From: Terriglobales bacterium
Lineage (GTDB): Bacteria > Acidobacteriota > Terriglobia > Terriglobales > Acidobacteriaceae
Length of the DNA stretch: 64,000 nt
Reading direction: 5' to 3'
Assembly: GCA_035651995.1 (NCBI GenBank)
Contig: DASRER010000002.1
Location: 1-64,000 of the forward strand
How positions within the stretch are numbered: the first letter of the stretch is position 1; every line of letters starts with the position of its first letter. Position numbers and translations under genes: made by a program. The notes beneath the pieces are model-generated. The model was not told the origin of the DNA, did not search any database, and was given only the letters and a program-made list of their open reading frames with translations. Positions 9,192-17,382 of the stretch are shown piece by piece.

Positions 9192-10547
9192 TTACGGCAG
9201 GTGGTCGAAGTAGCAGGGCCTTCCGCTGGTCGGCGTGGGCGGGGTTGGCGGCGTGGCCAGCGCCGCGTTGCTGAAATCGAAGAACTCGGTCATGTCGGGC
9301 TGTGCGGCGTCGCGCGCGGTAAGGTTGGGCAGCCCAAAGCGCGTCTCGATGAATTTCAGGACCGCGGAGTAGTCCATCGGGGTGTGCGAGACGAAGTGCG
9401 GCTTCACGAAAGGCGAAATCACGATCAGTGGCACGCGAAAGCCCGTGATGGTGAAGTCGCCCTGGTGGTCGGTGGGTTTCAGGTCGAGCGGCTTGATGCC
9501 GTCGGGGCTGACCGTATCCATGGGCGGGACGTGGTCGAAGAGCCCGCCGCCTTCGTCCCAGGTGAGGATGAAGACGCTGTCCTTCCACGCCGAGCTGGTC
9601 ATGAGCGCGTTGATGATGTTGGCGGTGTGCTTCACTCCGGGTGTGATGGCGTTGCCGGGGTGCTCATCCAGGCCCGACGTCTCGCCGGTTTCGATGAGCG
9701 CCACCTGCGGCAGCGTGCCCGCGGCGAGGTCGGCGAAGTACTGCGAGAGCGGAACAATGTTCTCCTTGTGCTGGGTGGCGAACGGCTGAAAAACGTTCAG
9801 CGTGGTGATGCCCGGATCGGTCACGTACACCTTCCACGATATGTTCGCGTTCTGGAGCAGATGGAAGATGGTCTTGATGGGCAGCGTCCGCGGTGGATCG
9901 TTGGTGTACCCGGCCGACGTGGCCGCCAACGAGAAGATGCGGTTGGGCGGCGTTCGCGCGGGCAGCGGCGAGAACCAGCGGTCCGACGTCGCGAACGCGG
10001 TCGCCATGAAGTAGTAGTAATTGAGCTGGTCCGAATCGTAGTGGCCCATGGCGCGCCGGCCTTCCTGGTCGAAGAAGTTATTGTCACGCGCGTACTTGGC
10101 GGCGGTGTAGACGAAGCCGTCCATGGTGGCGGGCGCGCTGGGAGTGCCCGGATTGTTGCGGTTGCGATCGCGATGGCTCTCGTTCCATGAGGGGCTCGTG
10201 TTCTCCTGGCATTGGGTCGCCATCTTGAATGCTTTGATCGTTCCAGAGCCGTCGAACGTGGGATTCGACGCGTTCGCCGGGACCCCGTCCACATCGGGGC
10301 CCAGTCCCTGACTGATGCGGAACGCATTGAGCTGTCCGAAGTAGCTGTCGAACGAGCGGTTCTCCTGCATCATGAAAACGATGTGATTGATGTTGCTCTG
10401 GAAGCTGCCGCTGGGAGCCGGAGTGGGCGAGGGCGACGGCCCGGCTACGCTCTCGGGCGGTCCCTGTCTTACACCCTGACAGCCGGCAAGTGAGATGGCT
10501 ACAACGATGAGAGGAATGAAGACGCGCAAAGCCCTGGGGATCGGCAC
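9192..10547 (-). CDS. Secreted phosphoesterase lipoprotein (phospholipase C / acid phosphatase superfamily)
   Basis: The product (451 aa) has a lipoprotein signal ending LAGC at residues 20-23, a Pro/Ser linker, and then the opening motif of the phospholipase C-like phosphoesterase family, HIVFMMQENRSFDSYFG, which supplies metal ligands. ETGETSGLDEHPG and TWDEGGGLFDHVPP follow, again typical of the family. It is probably anchored outside the cytoplasm and cleaves phosphate esters or phospholipids; the substrate cannot be told from sequence. No Pho-box-like repeat is visible upstream, so a link to the pst regulon is not supported. Confidence 0.85.
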   Translation of the reverse strand: MPIPRALRVFIPLIVVAISLAGCQGVRQGPPESVAGPSPSPTPAPSGSFQSNINHIVFMMQENRSFDSYFGQLNAFRISQGLGPDVDGVPANASNPTFDGSGTIKAFKMATQCQENTSPSWNESHRDRNRNNPGTPSAPATMDGFVYTAAKYARDNNFFDQEGRRAMGHYDSDQLNYYYFMATAFATSDRWFSPLPARTPPNRIFSLAATSAGYTNDPPRTLPIKTIFHLLQNANISWKVYVTDPGITTLNVFQPFATQHKENIVPLSQYFADLAAGTLPQVALIETGETSGLDEHPGNAITPGVKHTANIINALMTSSAWKDSVFILTWDEGGGLFDHVPPMDTVSPDGIKPLDLKPTDHQGDFTITGFRVPLIVISPFVKPHFVSHTPMDYSAVLKFIETRFGLPNLTARDAAQPDMTEFFDFSNAALATPPTPPTPTSGRPCYFDHLP

Positions 10548-10687
10548 CGGCGGTTCTCCTGCTGCCGATTAGAGGGACTGAAATCCCGCGCGAGTTGGCT
10601 TGTTTGGAGTTCGCCGAAGATTTTGTGAGGCAACTCGGAGCAGAGTAGCCGGGCAGAGTAGTAAGGAGGTTGAGGGTCCGAAGCCGT

Positions 10688-10763
10688 GAGGTTTCGAAGG
10701 GGCGTTGTGATCGCCGGCACCGCGCGCCCCCACTCGCAACAGTCCTGGAAGCGCCGAAACCTC
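10688..10763. repeat. Inverted repeat in the 10548-10780 gap
   Basis: GAGGTTTCG at 10688-10696 is the exact reverse complement of CGAAACCTC at 10755-10763, with a 58-nt loop. The gap between the phosphoesterase and the S9 peptidase otherwise shows no gene. It could be part of the promoter region of the phosphoesterase or a decayed repeat. Confidence 0.3.
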
Positions 10764-10780
10764 GAACCTTCCAACCTGCT

Positions 10781-12919
10781 CTACTGTGCCGTCTGCATTG
10801 CTTCGCCGACCGATTCGCCGCGCTTCAGGATGCGGTCGAAGAACTCGGCGCCGGCGGCGTAGGCGCGGACCCAGTTGCGCCAAAGCAGGAAGTCGTGGAT
10901 TTCGTCGGGAAAAACGATCTGCTCAAAAGGCACGCCCCGGGCCCGCAGCCGCTGGGCCAGGTCCACCGTCTGGCTGAAGGCGACGTTGCGGTCGTCGTCG
11001 CCCTGGATGAGGAGCACGGGCGATTTCCAGGTGGCAATCGAGGCGTTCGGCGACGACTCAAAGGCCAGCTTGGCGGCGGCAAGAGCGTCGGGCGCATCGC
11101 TGGCCGGCCCGCCGATTCGGCGAAGCGTGGACCAGTCGTGAACCCCGTGAAGGTCAACACCGGCGGCAAAGATGTCGGAGTTCCGGGCCAGGCCCATCGC
11201 GGTGAGAAATCCGCCGTAGGAGCCGCCCCATAGACCAACCTTTTTCGGATCGACGATCGGCAGAGACTGCAGGTACCGCCCGGCGGCGACGATGTCTTTG
11301 TATTCGGAGGCGCCGCGCCACCCGCCATCGGGCGGTTCGCGAAAGTCGCGTCCGTACATGATGCCGGTGCGATAGTTCACCGACAGGACGACGTAACCCA
11401 GGCTGGCGAGATACTGATTCGCCTCGTACGCATTGTGGTAGTAGTAGCCGTAGTGGAAACCGAGCAGCATTTGGCGCATTGAGCCGCCGTGAATGTAGAC
11501 CAGCGCCGGGCCAGGCGCGGTGCGTCCGCGGGGAACGAAGAGCTGGCCGTGGATGCTCCAGCCGTCTTCGGCCTTGAAGATGACCTGCTTCGGTTCCACG
11601 AGCTGTGCCGAGGGGAAGTCTGCCGGCAGCGCCTCGGGCGCGATCATTTCCCTGCCCGACGACGTCAGCCGGTACGGCATGGCGGGCGAGGTCCCGCTCG
11701 AGCCGAAGCAGACGACGAACTTGCCATCACCGGTCTCCATGGGGCGCCACTCGATGGTCTGGCCGCGAGTCAGCGCCTGTGGGCGGCCGCCCGCGACGGC
11801 GACGCGCCAGAGGTGGCGGCGATCAACATCGTCCTGGTTCGACGAGTACAGCACGCTGTTGCGGTCGACGCTGAGGCTGACGTGCTCGACGTCGAAGTCG
11901 CCAGAGGTGAGCAGCGTTGCGGGGCCGCCGCTGGTCGCGACCGAATAAAGATGGTTGCGTCCGTCCTGCTCGCTGGCGAAGACGATTCGGCCGTTGGCAA
12001 ACTGGAACGACGCGTCGGCAGTGAGCCGCGGAAAGGAGCTGCGCAGGTCAGCGGCGCTGCGCCAGATCGCGCGCGCAGTGCCGGTGGAGGCGTCGGCGAT
12101 CCAGATGGACCAGGGTTGCGGCGCCACGGGGATGAGCGGCTGTCGCTGCTGGCGTCCGGGAAGGCGGATGAACGCGATCTGCCTGCCGTCAGGTGACCAG
12201 CGGGGAAAAAGATCGCGGTCCACGCTGGGTGCCAGCCAGAGAATGGTGTCGCGCTGCGCGTCGTAGACGCCGATAAAGCTGTGATCGCCGCGATCGCTGC
12301 GGAACGCCACACGTTTGCCGTCGGGCGACCACTTGGGATCGGAGTTGTCGCCGCGGACATAGGCCAGCGCCTTGGCAGGCACGCCCCCAGCGACGGGAGC
12401 GACCCACAACTGCTTGCGCGCCGCCCACAGCGCGGTCTGGCCGTCGGGCGAGATCTGAATGTCCTCGCAGCCTTCTTCGCCGCAGGCCATTTCCCCGAGC
12501 AGGCGCGGCTGCGCGGCGCCGTCAATCTCCATCGCCCAAACCTGCTGCCTGGGCTGCTCCACGCTGCTGTTGGGATTGGCCACTTCTTTGTCGTTGTTGG
12601 TTTCGCTGCCGCGAGCATAGACAATGGTCTTGCCGTCGGGCGTAAGCCGCACGCTGGAGATGGCCTGCCCGTCATCGCCGCTGTAGCGCGTGACCCGGCG
12701 GGCGCGGAAGTCGGGTGCGTCGGCGATCCACACGTTGCGCGCACCCTTGGCGGCAAAGACCCAGGCGATGCGGCCGCCCCGCGGTTGCACCGCGAGGTCG
12801 GAGGGAAACGGCGAACTCATCACTTGCTCGAGCGTGAATGAGCCCGCGGCCAATGCGACCGGGCACAGAGCGAACAGGCACACTAAAACGCGAGGAGAAA
12901 GACGAATGAGGCGGTTCAT
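10781..12919 (-). CDS. Secreted S9 family prolyl oligopeptidase-like serine peptidase
   Basis: This 712-aa protein has a signal peptide (cleavage near residue 25 after VALAAG), a beta-propeller of WD40-like repeats over about residues 40-440 (recurring SPDGK/SPDGR turns), and an alpha/beta-hydrolase domain. The catalytic triad is Ser567 in GGSYGGF, an Asp in the GDDDRN loop near 642, and His675 in DEIHDF. This is the dipeptidyl-peptidase IV/acylaminoacyl-peptidase branch of S9. It probably degrades oligopeptides in the periplasm. A second S9 enzyme lies at 45439-47415, but the two differ in propeller and in motifs. Confidence 0.9.
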   Translation of the reverse strand: MNRLIRLSPRVLVCLFALCPVALAAGSFTLEQVMSSPFPSDLAVQPRGGRIAWVFAAKGARNVWIADAPDFRARRVTRYSGDDGQAISSVRLTPDGKTIVYARGSETNNDKEVANPNSSVEQPRQQVWAMEIDGAAQPRLLGEMACGEEGCEDIQISPDGQTALWAARKQLWVAPVAGGVPAKALAYVRGDNSDPKWSPDGKRVAFRSDRGDHSFIGVYDAQRDTILWLAPSVDRDLFPRWSPDGRQIAFIRLPGRQQRQPLIPVAPQPWSIWIADASTGTARAIWRSAADLRSSFPRLTADASFQFANGRIVFASEQDGRNHLYSVATSGGPATLLTSGDFDVEHVSLSVDRNSVLYSSNQDDVDRRHLWRVAVAGGRPQALTRGQTIEWRPMETGDGKFVVCFGSSGTSPAMPYRLTSSGREMIAPEALPADFPSAQLVEPKQVIFKAEDGWSIHGQLFVPRGRTAPGPALVYIHGGSMRQMLLGFHYGYYYHNAYEANQYLASLGYVVLSVNYRTGIMYGRDFREPPDGGWRGASEYKDIVAAGRYLQSLPIVDPKKVGLWGGSYGGFLTAMGLARNSDIFAAGVDLHGVHDWSTLRRIGGPASDAPDALAAAKLAFESSPNASIATWKSPVLLIQGDDDRNVAFSQTVDLAQRLRARGVPFEQIVFPDEIHDFLLWRNWVRAYAAGAEFFDRILKRGESVGEAMQTAQ

Positions 12920-12936
12920 GGCGCCAGCAGAGTAAT

Positions 12937-13755
12937 TCAGCGCGGCGTCTTTTCCAAGCGAGCTGGACTGAAGTCGGCGGGCTTGCCACCATAGCTGACG
13001 CCGGCGCGCTTGAGCTCCTCAAGCGTTGCGCCGGCGCGAATGTAGACGTCTTCCGACTTGTCGTCCGGCTGAGCCAGCACGAGCAGGCCATCGCGCAGTT
13101 GAAAAATGCCGCTCTTGGCAGGCGCGCGCGAATCGCCCGCGGGCGCCGCCAGGGTGAACGTCTGCGCGGAGAGGTCGTAACTACCTGCCGTCGTCCGCAT
13201 GGGCACGCGGATCTTGGCGAGACCATCTCGCGTGAACTCATGGAAGGTGTTGCGCGCGATTTCTGCCAAAGCGGCGGCGTTCCTTGAGCCTGCTTCCTGG
13301 CCCGCGCCCTCGGCGCTGAGCGCAGCCTGGTTTGCTTCGGGCGCCGGCGCGTCCAGGACCCACACACCAACGATCGGCGGATCGCCGGGACGCGCAGGGG
13401 TCAGGCGCTTGAATCGCGCCTCGCGCCGCTGCGCTGAGCCGGGAGACGACTGGAACATGTAGTCGCCCTCAAAGCGGATCGCGGTGATCATTGGCTTGGC
13501 GTCAGGCCTGGTGGACCCGGAGGGGAGAATCAACTGGTGACCCTCAACTCGATACGGTTCCTCGACGATGGCGCCGACTGACATTCGCAGCGTTCCGCCC
13601 GGCATGAACTCCCAAATCGAGCCCAGCCCTCCCAGCGAGCGATGCACCGCTACCCACGTGCCGACGAGTTGCGCCTCGGTGACTGGTGGGGCGTTGGCCG
13701 GCTGCTGAGCGAGCGCGAGGGCGGTCAGCGCAAAGAGGAGGACTGCGTGCTTCAT
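12937..13755 (-). CDS. Secreted protein of unknown function (lipocalin-like N-terminal half)
   Basis: The product (272 aa from ATG 13755) begins with a signal peptide, MKHAVLLFALTALALAQQ. Residues 30-130 contain LVGTWVAVHR and alternating beta-strand patterns such as SIWEFMPGGTLRMSVG, reminiscent of lipocalin-like or META-type domains in which a short GTW-containing strand opens a barrel. The second half has another GVWVLDAP start, so the protein may consist of two related beta domains. I cannot assign a function. It is 17 nt from the S9 peptidase on the same strand and could be co-transcribed with it. Confidence 0.6.
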   Translation of the reverse strand: MKHAVLLFALTALALAQQPANAPPVTEAQLVGTWVAVHRSLGGLGSIWEFMPGGTLRMSVGAIVEEPYRVEGHQLILPSGSTRPDAKPMITAIRFEGDYMFQSSPGSAQRREARFKRLTPARPGDPPIVGVWVLDAPAPEANQAALSAEGAGQEAGSRNAAALAEIARNTFHEFTRDGLAKIRVPMRTTAGSYDLSAQTFTLAAPAGDSRAPAKSGIFQLRDGLLVLAQPDDKSEDVYIRAGATLEELKRAGVSYGGKPADFSPARLEKTPR

Positions 13756-13912
13756 CGCCGATATCTCAACACTTCCATTGACGGAGGTGCAAGCCGATGA
13801 CGCTGCTGAGGCAAACGCCGGACAGAAAAGATACGGTGCGGACTTCCGAAAGCGGCGTGCCATCGCTGTGCCGCGCTGTTCGTCCCATCTACTCTGCTTG
13901 CAGCAAGAACAT

Positions 13913-13958
13913 CCCAGAGAAAAACGATCTCTGGAAAGCCGCATCCAGAGCGGCTTTC
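13913..13958. repeat. Two tandem hairpins in the 13756-14125 gap
   Basis: CCAGAG/CTCTGG (13913-13933) and GAAAGCCGC/GCGGCTTTC (13934-13958, loop ATCCAGA) form back-to-back perfect stems. Read on the minus strand, an A/T-rich GTTTTTC stretch lies inside the second hairpin rather than after it, so this is not a standard terminator. The rest of the 370-nt gap shows only a possible relic at 13985-14089. Confidence 0.4.
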
Positions 13959-13984
13959 GACGTTCCTAAAAATAAGGGCCAAAC

Positions 13985-14089
13985 TCAATCCACACGCAAC
14001 CCGCATAACTGCTGGGCCATCTCTCCGAATAGAGTTGTTTCCTTCGCGGTAAAGCAGAAGCGCAGCGGACCAGGGCGCACGGTCCTCCC
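13985..14089 (-). pseudogene. Possible relic of a class I aminotransferase C-terminus
   Basis: The minus strand reads GRTVRPGPLRFCFTAKETT, then LFGEMAQQLCGLRVD and a stop. The LRFCF-xx-KETTL-xx-AxxL pattern resembles the very C-terminus of class I PLP aminotransferases, which commonly end VRFCFAKxxETLxxAxxRL. Nothing upstream in that frame looks like an aminotransferase, and the stretch lies against the start of the opposite-strand gene at 14126. If real it is a decayed remnant; a chance match is quite possible. Confidence 0.3.
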
Positions 14090-14125
14090 GTCCAGCGTGA
14101 AATTCGACCCTGCCAGGGTTTTAGT

Positions 14126-15571
14126 ATGTTTCGGGCCCCTCGTTTCTTCTTCCTCCTCTTGATGGCCTTGATGGCCTTCACTCTTTGCAGCCAAGCCGCG
14201 TTCAGCCAAAGCGGAGACTTCACCATCGTCCTGCTGCCCGACACACAGAATGAAGCGCAGTTCTATCCCTCCGTCTTCGCCGCCCAGACGCAGTGGATCG
14301 CCAGCAATCGCTCGGCGATGAACATCCAGGTTGTGCTCGGCCTGGGCGACATTGTGAACGACGGCGCCGACAACGCGCAGCAGCAGAACGCCGACGCCGC
14401 CATCCGCAATCTCGATAACGCCAAGGTCCCCTACCTGCTGGCCATCGGCAATCACGACTACGACCAGGCAAACACCGGGGCCGCCAGGCGAACCGACACG
14501 GGATACGAAAAGTGGTTCGGGCCGGCGCGCTACGCCGGCTACAGCTACTACAAAGGCGGGTTTCCCCCGGGGACAAACGCGAACTTCTACGGCACCTTCA
14601 ACATCAGCGGCAAAGGTTACCTGATGCTGGTGCTCGAGTATGTGCCGCGTGATTCTTCTCTGGCGTGGGCGGCACAGGTGGTGCAGGCAAATCCCGACAA
14701 GGAAGTGATTGTCGTAACCCATAGCTACATGTTTTACGACGCCACGCGCGTGGACAAATGCGACACCAACGACCTGAATCGCGATAACGACGGCGATGAA
14801 ACCTGGCAGAAGTTCGTCAGCCAGTACGCCAACATCAGCACGGTGGTGAGCGGACACATCACGTCGGTGGGCGCGTCCCGCCGCAGCGACCTGGGCGTGA
14901 ATGGCAACCTCGTGAACCAGATGTTCTCCAACTATCAAACGCTGGCGCACGGCGGCGACGGCTGGCTGCGCATCCTGACGTTCCATCCGGCGAGCGACAC
15001 GATTGACGTAAAGACGTACTCGCCCTATCTGGACGCCTTCAAGACCGACGCGAAAAACCAGTTCACGCTGCGCTGGCACACGCCCGCTCCAGGCGCCACC
15101 GGCGGCGTCACCGGCCGGGTGGATTCGGCGGACTGCACCGACCTGAGCGGCATCAAGGTCACGGCGGGCAGCGCGTTGGCCACCACCGACAGCGCGGGCC
15201 ACTACTCCATCAGCGGCCTGGCGCCCGGCAGCTATGTGGTAACCGCTTCCGGCTTGGGATGGACCACGGCATCGCACACTGTGAACGTGCGCGCGGCGTA
15301 TCCGCCAGATGTGAACTTCTACCTGACGTCCTCGGGGAGCGGCGGCGGCCCGTGCCCGCTGAACCCCGCGGATCCGTCGGTCACCATCTGCACGCCGGCG
15401 AACGGCGCGACCGTGCCTTCGCCTGTCCACATTGTGGCGGGTACGACCGACTTGAATACGGTTTCCTTGTTGCAGATCTACGTGGATGGTGTCGCCAAGT
15501 ACACGGTCAACGCCAAGTCGCTCGACACCAGCCTGGCCATGACGAATGGCGCGCATCGTGTGACGGTTTAG
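14126..15571 (+). CDS. Secreted metallophosphoesterase with carboxypeptidase-regulatory and Ig-like domains, ending at an in-frame amber codon
   Basis: The frame starts with a signal peptide (MFRAPRFFFLLLMALMAF, cleavage near AFSQ). A calcineurin-like phosphoesterase domain follows, with LLPDTQNE, GLGDIVNDG, AIGNHDY, VTHSYM and SGHI, the metal-binding motifs in canonical order. A carboxypeptidase regulatory-like domain (GVTGRVDSADC to near residue 395) and an Ig-like domain opening VTICTPANGA come next. The frame stops at TAG 15569-15571 inside that Ig-like domain. The same frame continues open to 16249, and a second copy of the domain has CAG (Gln) where this one has TAG, so a single C-to-T change split one 707-codon gene. 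The catalytic domain is complete, so the truncated protein may still work. Confidence 0.85.
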   Translation: MFRAPRFFFLLLMALMAFTLCSQAAFSQSGDFTIVLLPDTQNEAQFYPSVFAAQTQWIASNRSAMNIQVVLGLGDIVNDGADNAQQQNADAAIRNLDNAKVPYLLAIGNHDYDQANTGAARRTDTGYEKWFGPARYAGYSYYKGGFPPGTNANFYGTFNISGKGYLMLVLEYVPRDSSLAWAAQVVQANPDKEVIVVTHSYMFYDATRVDKCDTNDLNRDNDGDETWQKFVSQYANISTVVSGHITSVGASRRSDLGVNGNLVNQMFSNYQTLAHGGDGWLRILTFHPASDTIDVKTYSPYLDAFKTDAKNQFTLRWHTPAPGATGGVTGRVDSADCTDLSGIKVTAGSALATTDSAGHYSISGLAPGSYVVTASGLGWTTASHTVNVRAAYPPDVNFYLTSSGSGGGPCPLNPADPSVTICTPANGATVPSPVHIVAGTTDLNTVSLLQIYVDGVAKYTVNAKSLDTSLAMTNGAHRVTV

Positions 15572-15589
15572 GCGAAAGACAGCGCCGGA

Positions 15590-16249
15590 GTGATCTTCAA
15601 GTCCACCATCAACATCACGGTGGGCAGCACGCCCGCGCCGGGCAGCGTGAGCCTTACGCCCACCAGCCTGAATTTCGGAACGCAGAACGTGGGCGCCACC
15701 AGCACGCCGCAGAACGCGACGCTCAGCAACAGCACATCGGCTGCCGTGGCGATCAGTTCCATTACGACCACGTCTGATTACGCCCAGACGAACACCTGCG
15801 GCAGCAGTCTCGCGGCCGGTGCGAGCTGCTCGATCGCCGTGACCTATGCGCCTTCGGCCGCCGGCACCGACAACGGCTCGTTGACCGTGACGGCCGCCGA
15901 CGCCGGATCGCCGCACATTGTGTCGCTGAACGGATCGGGCGGCTCCACCTCGCCGCCTCCTCCGCCAGGACCGTGCACGATGAATCCGGACAACCAGACG
16001 GTCACAATCTGCACGCCGGCGAACGGTGCGGTCGTTGCGTCGCCGGTGCACATCGTCGCCGACACCACAGATAGCAACCCGGTGAACCTGGTCCAGATTT
16101 ACGTGGACGGCGCGGCGAGATATACGGCGTTCGCCGGCAGGCTCGATACGAGCCTCGCCATGACGCCGGGCGCCCACCGGCTGACTGTGCAGGCGCGCGA
16201 CACGACCAGGCTCTACTTCAAGAGCACGATCAACATCACCGTGCGATGA
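15590..16249 (+). pseudogene. Detached C-terminal part of the metallophosphoesterase (ASH domain + Ig-like repeat)
   Basis: This stretch is in the same frame as the preceding gene and begins with the rest of the interrupted Ig-like domain (IFKSTINITV). An ASH/choice-of-anchor-D type domain follows (SLNFGTQNVGATSTPQ to HIVSLNGSG), then a Pro-rich linker and a second full Ig-like repeat ending in the same FKSTINITV. GTG 15590 could act as a start, but there is no Shine-Dalgarno and no signal peptide, so independent function is unlikely. It is best read as the tail of a gene broken by TAG 15569, unless the amber codon is read through or is a sequencing error. Confidence 0.75.
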
Positions 16250-16261
16250 ATGATCCAGAGC

Positions 16262-16291
16262 CTGCGGTATTTCTCGAAGGAATGCCCGCAG
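16262..16291. terminator. Hairpin between convergent genes
   Basis: CTGCGG and CCGCAG bracket a further imperfect stem (GTATTTC with GGAATGCC), giving a hairpin of about 12 bp in the 48-nt gap between the converging phosphoesterase and retropepsin genes. The position suits a bidirectional terminator. No T run follows on either strand, so efficiency is uncertain. Confidence 0.45.
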
Positions 16292-16297
16292 TCTCCT

Positions 16298-17143
16298 TCA
16301 GCGCCGCATTTGTGCCGCTGATCGTTCAAAGTCGAAGGTGATGCTGGAGACGGGAATGCCGCGCGGTCCGATGACGCCGTCGAACTGTGCGTCCTCCGGC
16401 GCGCGGTCCAGGACAAGGGCGCGCGCGCCGGCCAGCCGCAGGCCGTCGATCCAAAGATCGCCAACCTCTACTTCCGTCTCAGCCGCGGGCCCGGCCATAC
16501 TGCGCATCTCGCGCGAGCGGGGGGTTTGCATTGGGCGAGGCGGCGGCAGTGTCCCGCTGGGAACGCGGTCACGATAGAGCAGAAGGCCATCGAATCCCGT
16601 GTCCACCTGGAGCCGCAAGGGCGTAGACCCAAGACGTCCCACAAGGACCAGATACGGCAGCCGCGGATCGAGCGCCACGGCATCCTCCCTGGTATGAACG
16701 CCGAAGACGATCTGCCTGCGATGGTAGTCCAGAGTGAAGCTCGCCCCGCGAAGCACGTCCATGCCCACCAGCATGTCGAGGTGGATTCCAAGGGTGCCCG
16801 ACATTTCTTCCAGATCGAGGACGAAAACAGGCAGGTTTAGCACCCGTATGGGCCCAACGCGCAGTTCCGGCAACCGGCCCACGCGCGCCGGCATGGGGCG
16901 GTTCAGGGCAATGGTTTGGCCCGGCTCGGTGCGAAGCCGCAGCCGGTCGGCGATGCGCCGGTCGAGGATGGTTCGCGTGGTTCCGGTGTCTATCAGGGCG
17001 TTGACCTTGCCCCCGCCGGGGACGTCGCAGTCGGCGATGACCAAATAGTCTCGATGCAGGCGGATGGGCAAGGTTCCCGTGGCCGTCGCGGCCTGCGCCG
17101 CGGCGACCAGGGCCAGCCACGTCAGGAAACCGCGGAGAGCCAA
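16298..17143 (-). CDS. Exported protein with two retropepsin-like aspartic protease domains
   Basis: The product (281 aa) has a signal peptide (to about AQAATA, residue 21) and two consecutive domains of the bacterial retropepsin-like fold. Domain 1 has LIDTGTTRTIL (Asp52) and closes with VGMDVLRG and FTLDYHRRQIVF. Domain 2 has QVDTGFDGLLL (Asp181) and closes with DGVIGPRGIPVSSITFDFE. Retropepsins normally need two DTG-bearing subunits, so two DTG domains in one chain could form an active site internally. Peptidase activity is inferred and some family members may only bind peptides. It is transcribed towards the phosphoesterase and away from the regulator at 17383. Confidence 0.8.
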   Translation of the reverse strand: MALRGFLTWLALVAAAQAATATGTLPIRLHRDYLVIADCDVPGGGKVNALIDTGTTRTILDRRIADRLRLRTEPGQTIALNRPMPARVGRLPELRVGPIRVLNLPVFVLDLEEMSGTLGIHLDMLVGMDVLRGASFTLDYHRRQIVFGVHTREDAVALDPRLPYLVLVGRLGSTPLRLQVDTGFDGLLLYRDRVPSGTLPPPRPMQTPRSREMRSMAGPAAETEVEVGDLWIDGLRLAGARALVLDRAPEDAQFDGVIGPRGIPVSSITFDFERSAAQMRR

Positions 17144-17294
17144 GGCCCGTATCTCCCTTGTCGCGCGCTCCCAGTGGTAGCGGCGGCGCGGTCAGGAAGT
17201 CGGGCGGAGAAGGTGAATTCGGCGTGATGTTTTCGTCCCTCGTGCGTCATAACCACAAGAGCCGCACAGGATGGCGTGCTGGGTTCGCGTTTCG

Positions 17295-17327
17295 TCCCAA
17301 GGGAATATAATTTTCAGCAACTTGGGA
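17295..17327 (+). promoter_or_regulatory. Promoter region with inverted repeat around a consensus -10
   Basis: TATAAT at 17306-17311 is a perfect -10 hexamer, although no good -35 lies 16-18 nt upstream. It is flanked by the exact inverted repeat TCCCAAG (17295-17301) and CTTGGGA (17321-17327). A protein bound to this palindrome would cover the promoter. The likely target is the regulator gene at 17383. Confidence 0.5.
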
Positions 17328-17382
17328 ACGCTCCGCCGCCTTACGGCTGAGGGCCGTTCTGCACCAGTCAAGGGGCCATTCT

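Noticed and set aside
13985-16177. A 730-codon open frame on the minus strand across the phosphoesterase gene
   Set aside because: It is antisense to a gene with a signal peptide and phosphoesterase motifs; GC-rich coding DNA often leaves the opposite strand open. The translation is low-complexity His/Arg/Val-rich with no domain. Only its last 34 codons, outside the gene, were kept as a possible relic.
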